A stretch of DNA of 64,000 bases from RGIG4140 sp045614025. Lineage in GTDB: Bacteria; Pseudomonadota; Alphaproteobacteria; CAAHEQ01; UBA3637. The DNA lies in contig JAZLCE010000014.1 in NCBI GenBank assembly GCA_045614025.1, positions 5,275 to 69,274 on the forward strand, given 5' to 3'. The notes below the pieces were generated by a model. That model was given only the letters and a program-made list of their open reading frames with translations, did not search any database and was not told where the DNA came from. Numbering within the stretch: position 1 is the first letter of the stretch; each line of letters begins with the position of its first letter. Position numbers and translations under genes: made by a program. Below are positions 40,167 to 49,350 of this stretch, in pieces.

Positions 40167-41027
40167 ATGGGCAATAAGTTTTTCAGACTGCAACGAATTA
40201 AAGAGCAGCTTAAAAGATTTATTGCCCTTGCTTTTACGTTGTTATCTGCTTTTTTATTTATTATTTCAACGCATTCAAAATCTTTAATTTTTGATAAAAT
40301 ATCTTCATTTTCAAGGGAAAATATTTCCCCTGTTTTTAATATTGTTTCAACACCATTTGAAAAAATTCATGAAAAAATGGATGCCTTTCAAAATTATTTT
40401 TCTGTTTATGAAGAAAATAAAAAATTGCGCCATGAAAATCAATTGTTAAAAGAATGGCAAAATAAAGCGCTTTCTTTATCAATTGAAAATAAAGAGTTAA
40501 CTGAAATTTTAAATTATCAATCTCGTCCAGAAGCTTCATTTAAAACAGTGATGGTTTTGGCGGAACATCACAGCATTTTTTCTCATTCTTTGATTTTGGC
40601 CGCTGGCAAAAAAAATGGAATGAAAAAAGGGGATGTGTTGTTGCTTAATGGGGCGTTGTTTGGCCATGTTATTGAAGTGGGGCAAACAACATCAAGAGCT
40701 CTAAAGCTTTCAGATTATTATTCCAGATTACCTGTTTTTGTTGGCCAAATGAAAGAACCTGCTATTTTGGTTGGCGATAATTCGGATGAACCAGATTTGG
40801 TGGCCCTTCCTGAAGAAGCCACTTTAAAAGAAGGTGATTTTGTTTTTTCTTCAGGGGTTGCTGGTGTTTATCCTCAAGGCCTTGCCATTGGATATGTTAA
40901 AAAAGTAAAAGATGGGTTTAAAGTGCGCTTAATTGAAAATAAAAACAACTTAGGTTTTGTTGAAGTTGTTAATTTTGGGCTTAGCGGTTTAATTGAAGAG
41001 GATGCCTCAAAAGGGGAAAAAGAGTAA
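40167..41027 (+). CDS. mreC: Rod shape-determining protein MreC
   Basis: 286 residues. A single N-terminal transmembrane helix (about 17-33) anchors it; a coiled coil (about 70-112, ENKKLRHENQLLKEWQNK) and two periplasmic beta-domains follow (ILAAGKKNGMKKGDVLLLNG; LPEEATLKEGDFVFSSG, in the typical MreC order). It links MreB to PBP2 and RodA. Its TAA overlaps the ATG of mreD (TAATG). The ATG at 40167 is preceded by AAGCGGGA. Confidence 0.95.
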   Translation: MGNKFFRLQRIKEQLKRFIALAFTLLSAFLFIISTHSKSLIFDKISSFSRENISPVFNIVSTPFEKIHEKMDAFQNYFSVYEENKKLRHENQLLKEWQNKALSLSIENKELTEILNYQSRPEASFKTVMVLAEHHSIFSHSLILAAGKKNGMKKGDVLLLNGALFGHVIEVGQTTSRALKLSDYYSRLPVFVGQMKEPAILVGDNSDEPDLVALPEEATLKEGDFVFSSGVAGVYPQGLAIGYVKKVKDGFKVRLIENKNNLGFVEVVNFGLSGLIEEDASKGEKE

Positions 41028-41530
41028 TGCGGTTTTTAAAAAAGAAATATTTTTCATATATTGTTCCCTTTTTGGTTTTGCTTCTTTTTGCTTTTTTTGA
41101 AGCTGTTTTTTTTGTTCAAGGAAATAAAGAGATCTTTTTAATTTCTTTATTAACGTGTTTCACTTTTTATTTTTCTGTATTTAGCCCTAATAGATTGAAT
41201 ATCATATTTATTTTTCTTGTTGGCATTTTTTCGGATATGTTGTTATTTTTCCCATTGGGTTTTCAATCTTTTATTTTATGTTTCACGGCGTTTTTTTCTT
41301 GTTTATTTAAAAGAAGTTTATTGTCTTTATCCTTCAAAGGCCAATGGGCTGTTTTTTCTGGGGTTTTATTGATTGTTTCACTCTCGGGCCTTTTGCTTTT
41401 GCATTTAACCTTAAATAAATTGGTTTCTCCAGTTTCATTTTTGCTTAATTATATTGTGATTGTTTTAAGCTATCCATTTATTGCTTCTTTTTCAGCGTTT
41501 ATTAATCAAAAAACGGGGGATCATAGATGA
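41027..41530 (+). CDS. mreD: Rod shape-determining protein MreD
   Basis: 167 residues, almost entirely hydrophobic with about five or six helices (PFLVLLLFAFFEAVFF, then FTFYFSVFSPNR). The short loop with FSPNRLNIIFIFLVGIFSD-type spacing matches MreD. Position between mreC and mrdA, with overlaps on both sides, makes the call secure although the sequence alone is weakly conserved. Confidence 0.9.
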   Translation: MRFLKKKYFSYIVPFLVLLLFAFFEAVFFVQGNKEIFLISLLTCFTFYFSVFSPNRLNIIFIFLVGIFSDMLLFFPLGFQSFILCFTAFFSCLFKRSLLSLSFKGQWAVFSGVLLIVSLSGLLLLHLTLNKLVSPVSFLLNYIVIVLSYPFIASFSAFINQKTGDHR

Positions 41531-43356
41531 GCGCCCCTTGGAAATATGAAAAAGATCGCATTTTTATTAAGCGATTATTAACATTAGCTGGCATTTTTTT
41601 TCTGTTAATTCTGGTTTTAATTTCCAGAGTTTTTTATCTTCAAATTTTGCAAGGGGATCGTTATCGTTTTTTAGCTGATAAAAACAGAACATCTATCAGG
41701 TTAACGCTTCCTTCACGGGGAAATATTTTTGATCGAAATGGCGTTAAAATTGCTGAAAATAAAAAGAATTTTCAAGCCGTATTGATTAAAGAAGAAGCCT
41801 TAAATGTTCAACAATCCCTTGAAAATTTTGAAAAAATTATCCCTCTTGATGAAGATGAAAAACAACGCATTCAAAAAGAAATTAAACGCAAACGCCCCTT
41901 TATGGCAATTAGAATTAAAGATGGTTTAAGCTTTAAAGAAGCAGCGGCCTTGCATTTAAATGCGCCTGATCTCATGGGAATTCAAATTGAAGAAGATTTG
42001 ATCAGAGTTTATCCTTTAAAAGAAACAAATGCGCATTTGGTGGGATATGTTTCTTTGATGAATGATAAAGATTTGGAAGAAAATCCAGATAATCCACTGG
42101 CTGATTTACCTGGTTACCGTATTGGAAGAACAGGGCTTGAAAATTCGTTTGAAGAAGTGTTAAAAGGCATTCCTGGTATCAGAAAAAGAGAAGTGAATGC
42201 TTATGGGCGAACCGTTCAAATTTTGGAAGAAACGCCTTCTCAAAAAGGCGAAAGTTTAAACTTAACAATTGATAGCAGATTGCAAGAAGTGGCTTTATCA
42301 GCGCTTGGAAAGGAATCTGGCAGTGCCATTGTGATGGATGTGAACACAGGTGAAATTTTGGCAATGGTTTCAAGCCCAAGTTATGATACAAATATTTTCA
42401 CCATGCCAGTTCCTGTGAAAGTATGGCGGTCTTTGATTGATAATGAAAAACGCCCCCTTCAAAATAAAGCTTTAACGGGAACTTATTCTCCTGGCTCTAT
42501 TTTTAAACTGGTGGTCGGTTTAGCAGCTCTTGAACATAAAATTATTCATCCAAATAAAAAAGTTTTTTGTGGTGGAAAGGTCACCATCGGGAATCATGAT
42601 TTCCATTGTTGGAAACGTGGTGGACATGGCATGGTTGATTTAGAAGAAGCCTTAATGCATTCTTGTGACGTTTATTTTTATGAAATAGCGCAACAAATTG
42701 GGGTTGAAAAGATTATTAATATGGCCAAACGATTGGGATTTGGTTCCCCGGTTCAAATTGGGATCAAAGGTGAAAGAGAAGGGCTTGTTCCAACGCCGGA
42801 ATGGAAGAAAAAAAGATTTAAAGATGATTGGCGCACCGGAGATACAGTTAATTTAAGTATTGGCCAAGGGTTTTTAGGGGCAACGCCAATGCAATTGATT
42901 TATATGACAGCGCAAATTGCTAATGGAGGCAAAAAAATCAAACCTCATTTAATTCAAGGAGAAGGACTTGAGTCGGCTGAATCACTTGGCTTTAAAAAAG
43001 AAAATTTAAATTTGATTATACGCGGCATGAATAAGGTTGTGAACAATGAAAAGGGAACAGCTTATCGCTCTAGAATTAACGTAGATGGCGAAAAGATGGC
43101 TGGTAAAACAGCCAGCACCCAAGTGCGCCGTATTTCAAAAAAAGAGCGCGAAAAGGGCATCATTAAACAAGAAGACTTGCCATGGAAATATCGCGATCAT
43201 GGGATGTTTGCAGCCTTTGCGCCCGTTCAAAATCCAAGGTTTGCCATTGTTGTGATGATCGAACATGGCGGTGGTGGTTCTTCAAGCGCGGCGCCTGTTG
43301 CTGCCAAAATTTTAAGTGAAACATTAAAACTTTATCCAAAAAAAATTAAAAGGTAA
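41527..43356 (+). CDS. mrdA: Penicillin-binding protein 2 (peptidoglycan transpeptidase)
   Basis: Class B PBP that cross-links peptidoglycan in elongation with RodA. 609 residues: transmembrane anchor about 14-38, pedestal domain with SRGNIFDRNG near 59, transpeptidase domain from about 250. The acylation motif SxxK is SPGSIFKL (Ser near 324), the SxN-position motif is HSCD near 378, and the third motif is AGKTASTQVRR near 526. There the expected KTG is KTA, an unusual change in an otherwise intact enzyme. The ATG overlaps mreD by 4 bp. Confidence 0.97.
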   Translation: MSAPWKYEKDRIFIKRLLTLAGIFFLLILVLISRVFYLQILQGDRYRFLADKNRTSIRLTLPSRGNIFDRNGVKIAENKKNFQAVLIKEEALNVQQSLENFEKIIPLDEDEKQRIQKEIKRKRPFMAIRIKDGLSFKEAAALHLNAPDLMGIQIEEDLIRVYPLKETNAHLVGYVSLMNDKDLEENPDNPLADLPGYRIGRTGLENSFEEVLKGIPGIRKREVNAYGRTVQILEETPSQKGESLNLTIDSRLQEVALSALGKESGSAIVMDVNTGEILAMVSSPSYDTNIFTMPVPVKVWRSLIDNEKRPLQNKALTGTYSPGSIFKLVVGLAALEHKIIHPNKKVFCGGKVTIGNHDFHCWKRGGHGMVDLEEALMHSCDVYFYEIAQQIGVEKIINMAKRLGFGSPVQIGIKGEREGLVPTPEWKKKRFKDDWRTGDTVNLSIGQGFLGATPMQLIYMTAQIANGGKKIKPHLIQGEGLESAESLGFKKENLNLIIRGMNKVVNNEKGTAYRSRINVDGEKMAGKTASTQVRRISKKEREKGIIKQEDLPWKYRDHGMFAAFAPVQNPRFAIVVMIEHGGGGSSSAAPVAAKILSETLKLYPKKIKR

Positions 43357-43361
43357 ATGCC

Positions 43362-44525
43362 ATGCCATTTTTTAAAGATAGAAACTGTTATCTGAAAAAT
43401 TATAATCTTTCATTAGCTGATAAAATTAAGGGCTTTAATTATAAGCTTTTGTTTTTGATTTGTTTGGCGGTTTTTGTTGGTATTGGAACGCTTTATTCGG
43501 CAGCCAATGGACACTGGCATCCTTGGGCAGATAAACAATTTATGCGTTTTTTGCTCAGCTTAGGTGCGCTTGTTTTTGCCTCAATGATTAATTTAAGACT
43601 TTGGATGAAATATGCCTATTTGATTTATGGCGCTAGTTTTTGTCTTTTAATTGGCGTGATGTTATTTGGTCATGTGGGGATGGGAGCTCAGCGGTGGCTG
43701 AATTTGGGTTTTATGAATCTTCAACCTTCTGAATTAATGAAAATCGCGCTTGTTTTGGCTTTGGCTCGTTATTTTCATGGCGTAACATTTGCTGAAATCA
43801 GATCTATCCGAGGCATTATCCCGCCTGTTTTAATGATGGGTTTGCCAGTGGCATTGATTTTGGAACAGCCCGATTTGGGAACTGGTTTAATGCTTGTTTT
43901 TTGCAGTGGTGCTATTTTCTTTTTGGTGGGTGTTCAAATTTGGAAATTTGCGCTTGTTGGGTTAGGGGCAGTGGTTAGTGTTCCTATTTTATGGACATTT
44001 TTACATGATTATCAAAAAAGACGGGTGTTAACGTTTTTAAACCCCGAAAATGATCCATTGGGCAGTGGATATCATATTATGCAATCTAAAATCACTTTGG
44101 GTTCTGGCGGCTTATTTGGAAAAGGCTTTATTCAAAGCACGCAAAGCAGATTAGAGTTTATTCCTGAAAAGCAAACGGATTTTATTTTCACATTGATTGC
44201 AGAAGAGTTTGGTTTTTTAGGAGCCTCTGCTTTGATTTTTCTCTTTTTCCTTATCATTTTATATTGTTTTTATATTGGGATGATTTCAAACAATTATTTT
44301 GGCAAAATTTTAGCAACGGGATTGGGAATTAATTTTGCGCTTTATGTGTTTATTAATATTGGTATGGTGACGGGTTTATTACCAGTTGTGGGCGTTCCTT
44401 TGCCATTGGTTTCTTATGGGGGAACAGCGATGCTTACGCTCTTTTTTGGCTTTGGGCTGGTTCAATCGGTTTATATTAATAAAGAAATGGTTATTGGGCG
44501 AAATGGTTCTATTGATGATGAATAG
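43362..44525 (+). CDS. rodA: SEDS-family peptidoglycan glycosyltransferase RodA
   Basis: 387 residues with about ten transmembrane helices. It polymerises lipid II into glycan strands together with PBP2. Family marks: MGAQRWLNLGFMNLQPSELMK near residue 107-126 (given in part: GAQRWLNLG, QPSELMK), EQPDLGTGLM near 168 (with the catalytic Asp in DLGT), GSGGLFGKGF near 248, EEFGFLGAS near 286 and GVPLPLVSYGGTAML near 345. It begins 5 bp after mrdA. Confidence 0.97.
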   Translation: MPFFKDRNCYLKNYNLSLADKIKGFNYKLLFLICLAVFVGIGTLYSAANGHWHPWADKQFMRFLLSLGALVFASMINLRLWMKYAYLIYGASFCLLIGVMLFGHVGMGAQRWLNLGFMNLQPSELMKIALVLALARYFHGVTFAEIRSIRGIIPPVLMMGLPVALILEQPDLGTGLMLVFCSGAIFFLVGVQIWKFALVGLGAVVSVPILWTFLHDYQKRRVLTFLNPENDPLGSGYHIMQSKITLGSGGLFGKGFIQSTQSRLEFIPEKQTDFIFTLIAEEFGFLGASALIFLFFLIILYCFYIGMISNNYFGKILATGLGINFALYVFINIGMVTGLLPVVGVPLPLVSYGGTAMLTLFFGFGLVQSVYINKEMVIGRNGSIDDE

Positions 44526-44534
44526 GGGGATAAA

Positions 44535-46316
44535 ATGAGCGAAGTGGATAGACTTTTAGATGAAGCTTTTTTATCTTATAATAATAAAGACTTAGATGAA
44601 GCAGAAGAATTAGCCAGATCTGTTTTAACTTTGATGCCCTCATCAGGAGATGGTCTTTATTTATTGGGTTTAATTGCGGCTAAAAAAAATGCTTTTGAAC
44701 CAGCTGAAAAGCTTTTATATCAAGCAGTTCAATTGTATCCAGAAAATAAGCAATATAAACTCAGTTTAGGTTTTGTTCTTGAAAAGCAAGGTCGGTTAGA
44801 TGAAGCCCTTTCATTTTATGAACCTTTTAAAGAAGATGCTTATGTGTTGGCTCAAATTGGTTTTATTTACCTTCAAAAAGGGCTTTTAGATTTTGCCAAA
44901 AGTGCTTTTGATAAAGGACTCAGTTTGAATGAAGAGGTGTTAACGGCTTATATCGGATTGGCTTTGATTTTTAGGCGCGAAGGCAATTTTAAGGAAGCCT
45001 TATCCATTTTAGAACAAGGGCTTTTAAAAGGCAAAAGTGCCGAGCTTTTATATCAATTGGCACAAACTTGTCGATTATTAGAAAAGAATAAACAAGCGCT
45101 TTTATATATTCAAGAAGCCTTACAATTGGAACCAACTGCCGCCTTTTATAATGAAGAAGGGTTGATTTATGAAGCCATGAAATATGATTCTTCTGCTTTT
45201 TTAAGTTATGAAGAAGCTATTCGCTTAAATTCTTATTGCGCGGATGCCTATGCAAACATGGGGAACCTTTATTTTAAAGAAAATAAATTGATTAAAGCCG
45301 AAGATTCTTATAAGCGCGCTCTTGGTATTGATAGCTCTTTTTTAAATGCGCATCATAATTTGGCTTTGGTTCTTTATAAACAAGGGCGTTTGGGTGAAAG
45401 TTTAGAGCATTTTAGAAGTGCCATTTTAATTAATCCAAAACATATTTCTTCTCTTTATAATTTAGCTATGATTTTGGAAGAAATGGGGGAATATAGTGAA
45501 GCCGCAGGGCTTTATTTTAATCTTCTTGTTTTGGATAGCTCGTTGCCCGATATTGATTTTCGCATTGCTCAAACGCTTTCATTCTTATCAAGCGTTGGCA
45601 AAAAAGAAAAGAAAGAAGCTTTAACCTTTGTTGAAGGCTGGGTGAAAAATTTCCCAGAAAATGTTGTTGCCATTTATACTCAAAAAGCCTTAACGGGAAA
45701 AAAAGTTGATGAGGCGTTGGCAAAAAAATATAGCGAAGCTCTTTATGATTCTTTTGCCTCTTCTTATGATCAGGTGATGGAAAAATTGGATTCTAAATCT
45801 TTAGATGAAATGATATCTTGTTTACCAAAAAGAAAGTGGCAAAAGGTTTTGGATTTAGCTTGTGGCACAGGAACATTTGCTTTAAAATTTGATCAAGAAT
45901 TTCAATCTTTAACAGGGGTTGATATTTCAAAGAATATGCTTCAAAAAGCAGAGGAAACTGAAAAATATAATCGCTTATGTCATCAAGATATTTTTGAATT
46001 TTTAACTGATGAGGAGTCTTTATATTCTTTAATTGTGGCTTCAGATGTGATTCCTTATTTGCAACAATTAGACCATTTGTTTGAGTTGGTTTTTGCGCAT
46101 CTTGAAGAAGACGGCGTTTTTATGTTTACCGTTGAAACAGATGATTCTTTAAGTCATGAAGAATTGCAAGTAACAGGCAGAATGGTCTATCCAACAAAAC
46201 TTGTGAAAGAAATGCTTTTAAAAGCAGGCTTTAAAATTGAAATGCAAAAAGAATTCCCCCTTCGAAAAGAAGGAACTTCTTTTGCAAAAGGGGTTCTTTT
46301 TAGCGCTGTTAAATAA
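44535..46316 (+). CDS. TPR-repeat protein fused to a SAM-dependent methyltransferase
   Basis: 593 residues. About ten tetratricopeptide repeats span residues 1-390 (examples YLLGLIAAKKNAFEPAEKLL, AYANMGNLYFKENKLIKAED, AHHNLALVLYKQGRLGESLE). The C-terminal 200 residues are a class I methyltransferase: motif I is VLDLACGTGTFALKF near 438, then LTGVDISKNMLQKAEE with the acidic ribose-binding Asp, and LIVASDVIPYLQQL as motif IV. Substrate unknown; the repeats presumably recruit a protein. It starts 9 bp after rodA and is co-transcribed with the rod-shape genes. It ends 2 bp from the convergent trmFO gene. Confidence 0.88.
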   Translation: MSEVDRLLDEAFLSYNNKDLDEAEELARSVLTLMPSSGDGLYLLGLIAAKKNAFEPAEKLLYQAVQLYPENKQYKLSLGFVLEKQGRLDEALSFYEPFKEDAYVLAQIGFIYLQKGLLDFAKSAFDKGLSLNEEVLTAYIGLALIFRREGNFKEALSILEQGLLKGKSAELLYQLAQTCRLLEKNKQALLYIQEALQLEPTAAFYNEEGLIYEAMKYDSSAFLSYEEAIRLNSYCADAYANMGNLYFKENKLIKAEDSYKRALGIDSSFLNAHHNLALVLYKQGRLGESLEHFRSAILINPKHISSLYNLAMILEEMGEYSEAAGLYFNLLVLDSSLPDIDFRIAQTLSFLSSVGKKEKKEALTFVEGWVKNFPENVVAIYTQKALTGKKVDEALAKKYSEALYDSFASSYDQVMEKLDSKSLDEMISCLPKRKWQKVLDLACGTGTFALKFDQEFQSLTGVDISKNMLQKAEETEKYNRLCHQDIFEFLTDEESLYSLIVASDVIPYLQQLDHLFELVFAHLEEDGVFMFTVETDDSLSHEELQVTGRMVYPTKLVKEMLLKAGFKIEMQKEFPLRKEGTSFAKGVLFSAVK

Positions 46317-46318
46317 AG

Positions 46319-47641
46319 TTAAAGGCTTTCCATCCAAGTTTTTAAAGCTTCTTTAGCTCTGGTTGTATAGGCCATTTTTCTATCTTGTCCTTTAAGGGCT
46401 TTTTTGCCTTCTGGAACGGGGACTTCTGGGAATAATCCAAAGTTAATATTCATAGGTTGGAATGTTTCTGTTTCTGCTTCTTTGGTGATATGGCAAAGCA
46501 TGGCGCCCAAGGCTGTTTCTTGTGGGGGAAGAGGGCAATTTTCATTTGCCGTGAAAAGCCCCGCTAATAAGCCCATGGCTGCGCTTTCAATATATCCTTC
46601 GCAACCACTGATTTGCCCAGCTAATTTAATGTTTGGTTTTTCTTTTAACCCCAAACGTTCGTTTAAAACTTTTGGTCCGCAAACAAATGTGTTGCGGTGA
46701 ATGCCACCTAATCTTGCAAAAACGGCATTTTTAAGGGCAGGGATTAAAGCAAATACTTCTTTTTGAGCGCCATACGTTAATTTTGTTTGAAACCCAACCA
46801 AATTCATTAAAGTGCCTTGTTTGTTTTCTTTTCTTAATTGCACAACGGCAAAAGGTCTTCTTCCATCTTCATGTGGATTTCTAAGCCCAACTGGTTTCAT
46901 TGGGCCAAATAAAAGAGTTTGCCTGCCACGTTCAGCCATCACTTCAACTGGCAAGCATCCTTCGAAATAAGGTGTATTTTTTTCAAAGTCTTTAAATTCA
47001 ACTTTTTCACCAGATAAAAGCCCATCAATAAAAGTATTATATTCTTCTTTAGAAAGGGCGCAATTTAAATAATCTGTTCCGTCACCTTTATCATATCTGG
47101 ATTGATACCAAGCTTTTGTCATATCAACGCTATCGGTATAAACAATTGGGGCAATAGCATCAAAAAAGTGCAAGGAATCTGTTTTTGAAATATTCAATAA
47201 ATCTTGAGCCATTTTATCCGAAGTGAGTGGACCAGTTGCAATGATGACTGGATCATCAGTTTGAGGCAAATCAGCTTCTTTTTCTTCAAAAGAAAATAAA
47301 GGATGGCTTTTAAGTTTTTCAGTGATATATGAAGCAAACTCCTCTCGGTTAACGGCCAAAGCAGCGCCTGCTGGCACTTTTGTTGCATCAGCAGCTTCCA
47401 TAATCAAGGATCCCATTTGGCGCATTTCTTCATGCATCAAGCCAACAGCGTTAATTTCATGATCATCACTTCTTAAAGAATTTGAACAAACAAGCTCTCC
47501 AAATAAGTTTGTTTTATGGGCCGGCGTTGTTTTTGAAGGACGCATTTCAATCATATGAACTGGGATTCCTCTTTTTAATAATTGCCAAGCTGCTTCTGAT
47601 CCAGCTAAACCACCACCAATGATTAAAACTTTTTTGCTCAT
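46319..47641 (-). CDS. trmFO: Folate-dependent tRNA (uracil-54) methyltransferase TrmFO
   Basis: Makes ribothymidine at position 54 of tRNA using methylenetetrahydrofolate and FAD. 440 residues, normal length. The FAD-binding motif is GGGLAGSEAAWQLLKRG near residue 8, followed by MIEMRPSKTTPAHKT, a diagnostic TrmFO phrase, and FGELVCSNSLRSDD with the active-site Cys region. The C-terminal SGCEGYIESAAMGLLAG is also typical. Monocistronic, convergent with the TPR-methyltransferase gene and only 2 bp from it. Confidence 0.97.
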   Translation of the reverse strand: MSKKVLIIGGGLAGSEAAWQLLKRGIPVHMIEMRPSKTTPAHKTNLFGELVCSNSLRSDDHEINAVGLMHEEMRQMGSLIMEAADATKVPAGAALAVNREEFASYITEKLKSHPLFSFEEKEADLPQTDDPVIIATGPLTSDKMAQDLLNISKTDSLHFFDAIAPIVYTDSVDMTKAWYQSRYDKGDGTDYLNCALSKEEYNTFIDGLLSGEKVEFKDFEKNTPYFEGCLPVEVMAERGRQTLLFGPMKPVGLRNPHEDGRRPFAVVQLRKENKQGTLMNLVGFQTKLTYGAQKEVFALIPALKNAVFARLGGIHRNTFVCGPKVLNERLGLKEKPNIKLAGQISGCEGYIESAAMGLLAGLFTANENCPLPPQETALGAMLCHITKEAETETFQPMNINFGLFPEVPVPEGKKALKGQDRKMAYTTRAKEALKTWMESL

Positions 47642-47715
47642 TTTTTGTTTCCTTTTTTTATCTTTTATGGTATCTTATTTAAAATAAATGAATTGGTGAT
47701 ACTTATAGCATAAAA

Positions 47716-48405
47716 ATGATGAAAAAGAAACTTTTTTATCTTGTTGGTCTTTGTTTTTTCATTTTAGGGATGCCTGAAAATGGGTATGCTCGTTTTTTAA
47801 GTGAAGATATTGTGGCTAAGATGAATGAAATTAAAGAATATAATAAACTGCAAGAGAAAAATAAAAAATATATTCAGACTCATGCGGAAGAACCACTTCA
47901 ATTAGAAGAGGTAAAAGATGATAAATATTGGGACTTGGCGTTTCATGCAAAGTTTGCAGATTATGGAGATAAAGAAAGCCAATATATTATTGCAAAAGCT
48001 TATGAAGAGGGCACATACACGGGCGTTAATTTAAAAAAGGCTATGGCTTTTTATAAAAAGGCTGCTGAAAATGGGCATTTAGATGCCGCCATGAAATTAG
48101 GGCGCGTTTATTTGGAAGAAAAATGGGTTCAAAAAGATGAAGAAAAAGCGCTTTATTATTATTTAAAAGGGGCTCAACAAGAATATGCGCCAGCTCAAAT
48201 GAAAGTGGCCGAATTATATGAAAAAAATGGGGAATATGAAAAAGCTTATCACTATATGGAATTAGCCTTAAAACAATTGTTCCCAAATGAAAAAAATTTA
48301 ATCTCACGGTCGCCAGATTTGGAACGACTTTCAAATAAAATAAAAGAATCTCAAGTTATTGAAATAGATGAGTCTTATGACTTTAATGATAATAAGGTGT
48401 TTTAA
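47716..48405 (+). CDS. Secreted Sel1-repeat protein
   Basis: 229 residues. A signal peptide (about 25 residues: KKKLFYLVGLCFFILGM) precedes a helical domain with three Sel1-like repeats: SQYIIAKAYEEGTYTGVNLK (about 95), DAAMKLGRVYLEEKWVQKDE (about 124), APAQMKVAELYEKNGEYEK (about 158). Sel1 repeats bind proteins, and secreted members occur in host-associated bacteria. A second ATG at 47719 is equally usable as start. It lies 3 bp before dusB and is probably co-transcribed. Confidence 0.8.
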   Translation: MMKKKLFYLVGLCFFILGMPENGYARFLSEDIVAKMNEIKEYNKLQEKNKKYIQTHAEEPLQLEEVKDDKYWDLAFHAKFADYGDKESQYIIAKAYEEGTYTGVNLKKAMAFYKKAAENGHLDAAMKLGRVYLEEKWVQKDEEKALYYYLKGAQQEYAPAQMKVAELYEKNGEYEKAYHYMELALKQLFPNEKNLISRSPDLERLSNKIKESQVIEIDESYDFNDNKVF

Positions 48406-48408
48406 AAC

Positions 48409-49350
48409 ATGAAAAAACCACTCATTTACTCAGCCCCCATGGCAGGGATCACAGATAAACCCTTTCGTCTTATCTTAAGAAAGTTTACCAATCAACCGAT
48501 TTATACCGAGATGATTGGAATTGCAACGCTTTTTTTTAATCATCCGCAAACAAGAAAAATGCTTCGCATTTCAGATGAAAAAGATTTAATTGTTCAATTG
48601 GTTGGGATTGAAGAAAAATATATGGTTTCTGCAGCAAAAGAAGCTGTTTTTTATGGCGCCAAAGGAATTGATATTAACATGGGATGCCCCGTTAAAAAAT
48701 TAATCACAAATGGTTCTGGCGCTTCCTTAATGAAGGATAAAGAAACGGCTTGTCGTTTGGTTGAAGCGGTTAAAAAAGCAGTTAATGTTCCCGTTTCAGT
48801 GAAAACAAGGCTCGGTTGGGATGTAAATAATATTAATGTGGTTGATTTTGCGTTGGCGCTTGAATCTGCAGGGGCAGATCGAGTAACCATTCATGGGCGC
48901 ACGAAAGAACAAGGGTATAGTGGTGAAGTTAATTATGATTTAATTAAACAAGTGAAGGAAAAGCTTCAAATCAAAGTGATTGCCAATGGTAATATTGTTG
49001 ATAAAGAATCCGCTTTAAGTGTTTTAAATCAAACAAAGGCTGATGGCTTAATGGTTGGCAGGGGGTTGCTTGGTAAACCTTGGATGATTAATGAAATGGA
49101 TGAAACGTCATTTGATTCTTTTTTGCTTTCAGATCTTGTTTTAGAACATTTAGATTTAATGCTTTCTTATTATGGGTTGCATGGGTTAATGGTGGCAAGA
49201 AAACACCTTGCATGGTATGCCACGGGATTTGAAGGAAAGGCAGACTTTTGTAATCAAGTTTATGCAGAAAAAGAGATTGACAAAGTTCAAAAAATTATTA
49301 AAGATTTCTTTAATAAAAGAATCAGTTATCAAAAAAAGGAGACGATATGA
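48409..49350 (+). CDS. dusB: tRNA dihydrouridine synthase (DusB/NifR3 family)
   Basis: Reduces uridine to dihydrouridine in tRNA D-loops using FMN and NADPH. 313 residues; TIM-barrel with the opening SAPMAGITDKPFRLIL, the catalytic Cys in INMGCPVKKLI near residue 93, SVKTRLGWD, VTIHGRTKEQGYSG and MVGRGLLGKPW, all typical of the Dus family. In Alphaproteobacteria this gene often starts the ntrBC region; here the ntr genes are absent and trkA overlaps it by 4 bp. Confidence 0.95.
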   Translation: MKKPLIYSAPMAGITDKPFRLILRKFTNQPIYTEMIGIATLFFNHPQTRKMLRISDEKDLIVQLVGIEEKYMVSAAKEAVFYGAKGIDINMGCPVKKLITNGSGASLMKDKETACRLVEAVKKAVNVPVSVKTRLGWDVNNINVVDFALALESAGADRVTIHGRTKEQGYSGEVNYDLIKQVKEKLQIKVIANGNIVDKESALSVLNQTKADGLMVGRGLLGKPWMINEMDETSFDSFLLSDLVLEHLDLMLSYYGLHGLMVARKHLAWYATGFEGKADFCNQVYAEKEIDKVQKIIKDFFNKRISYQKKETI

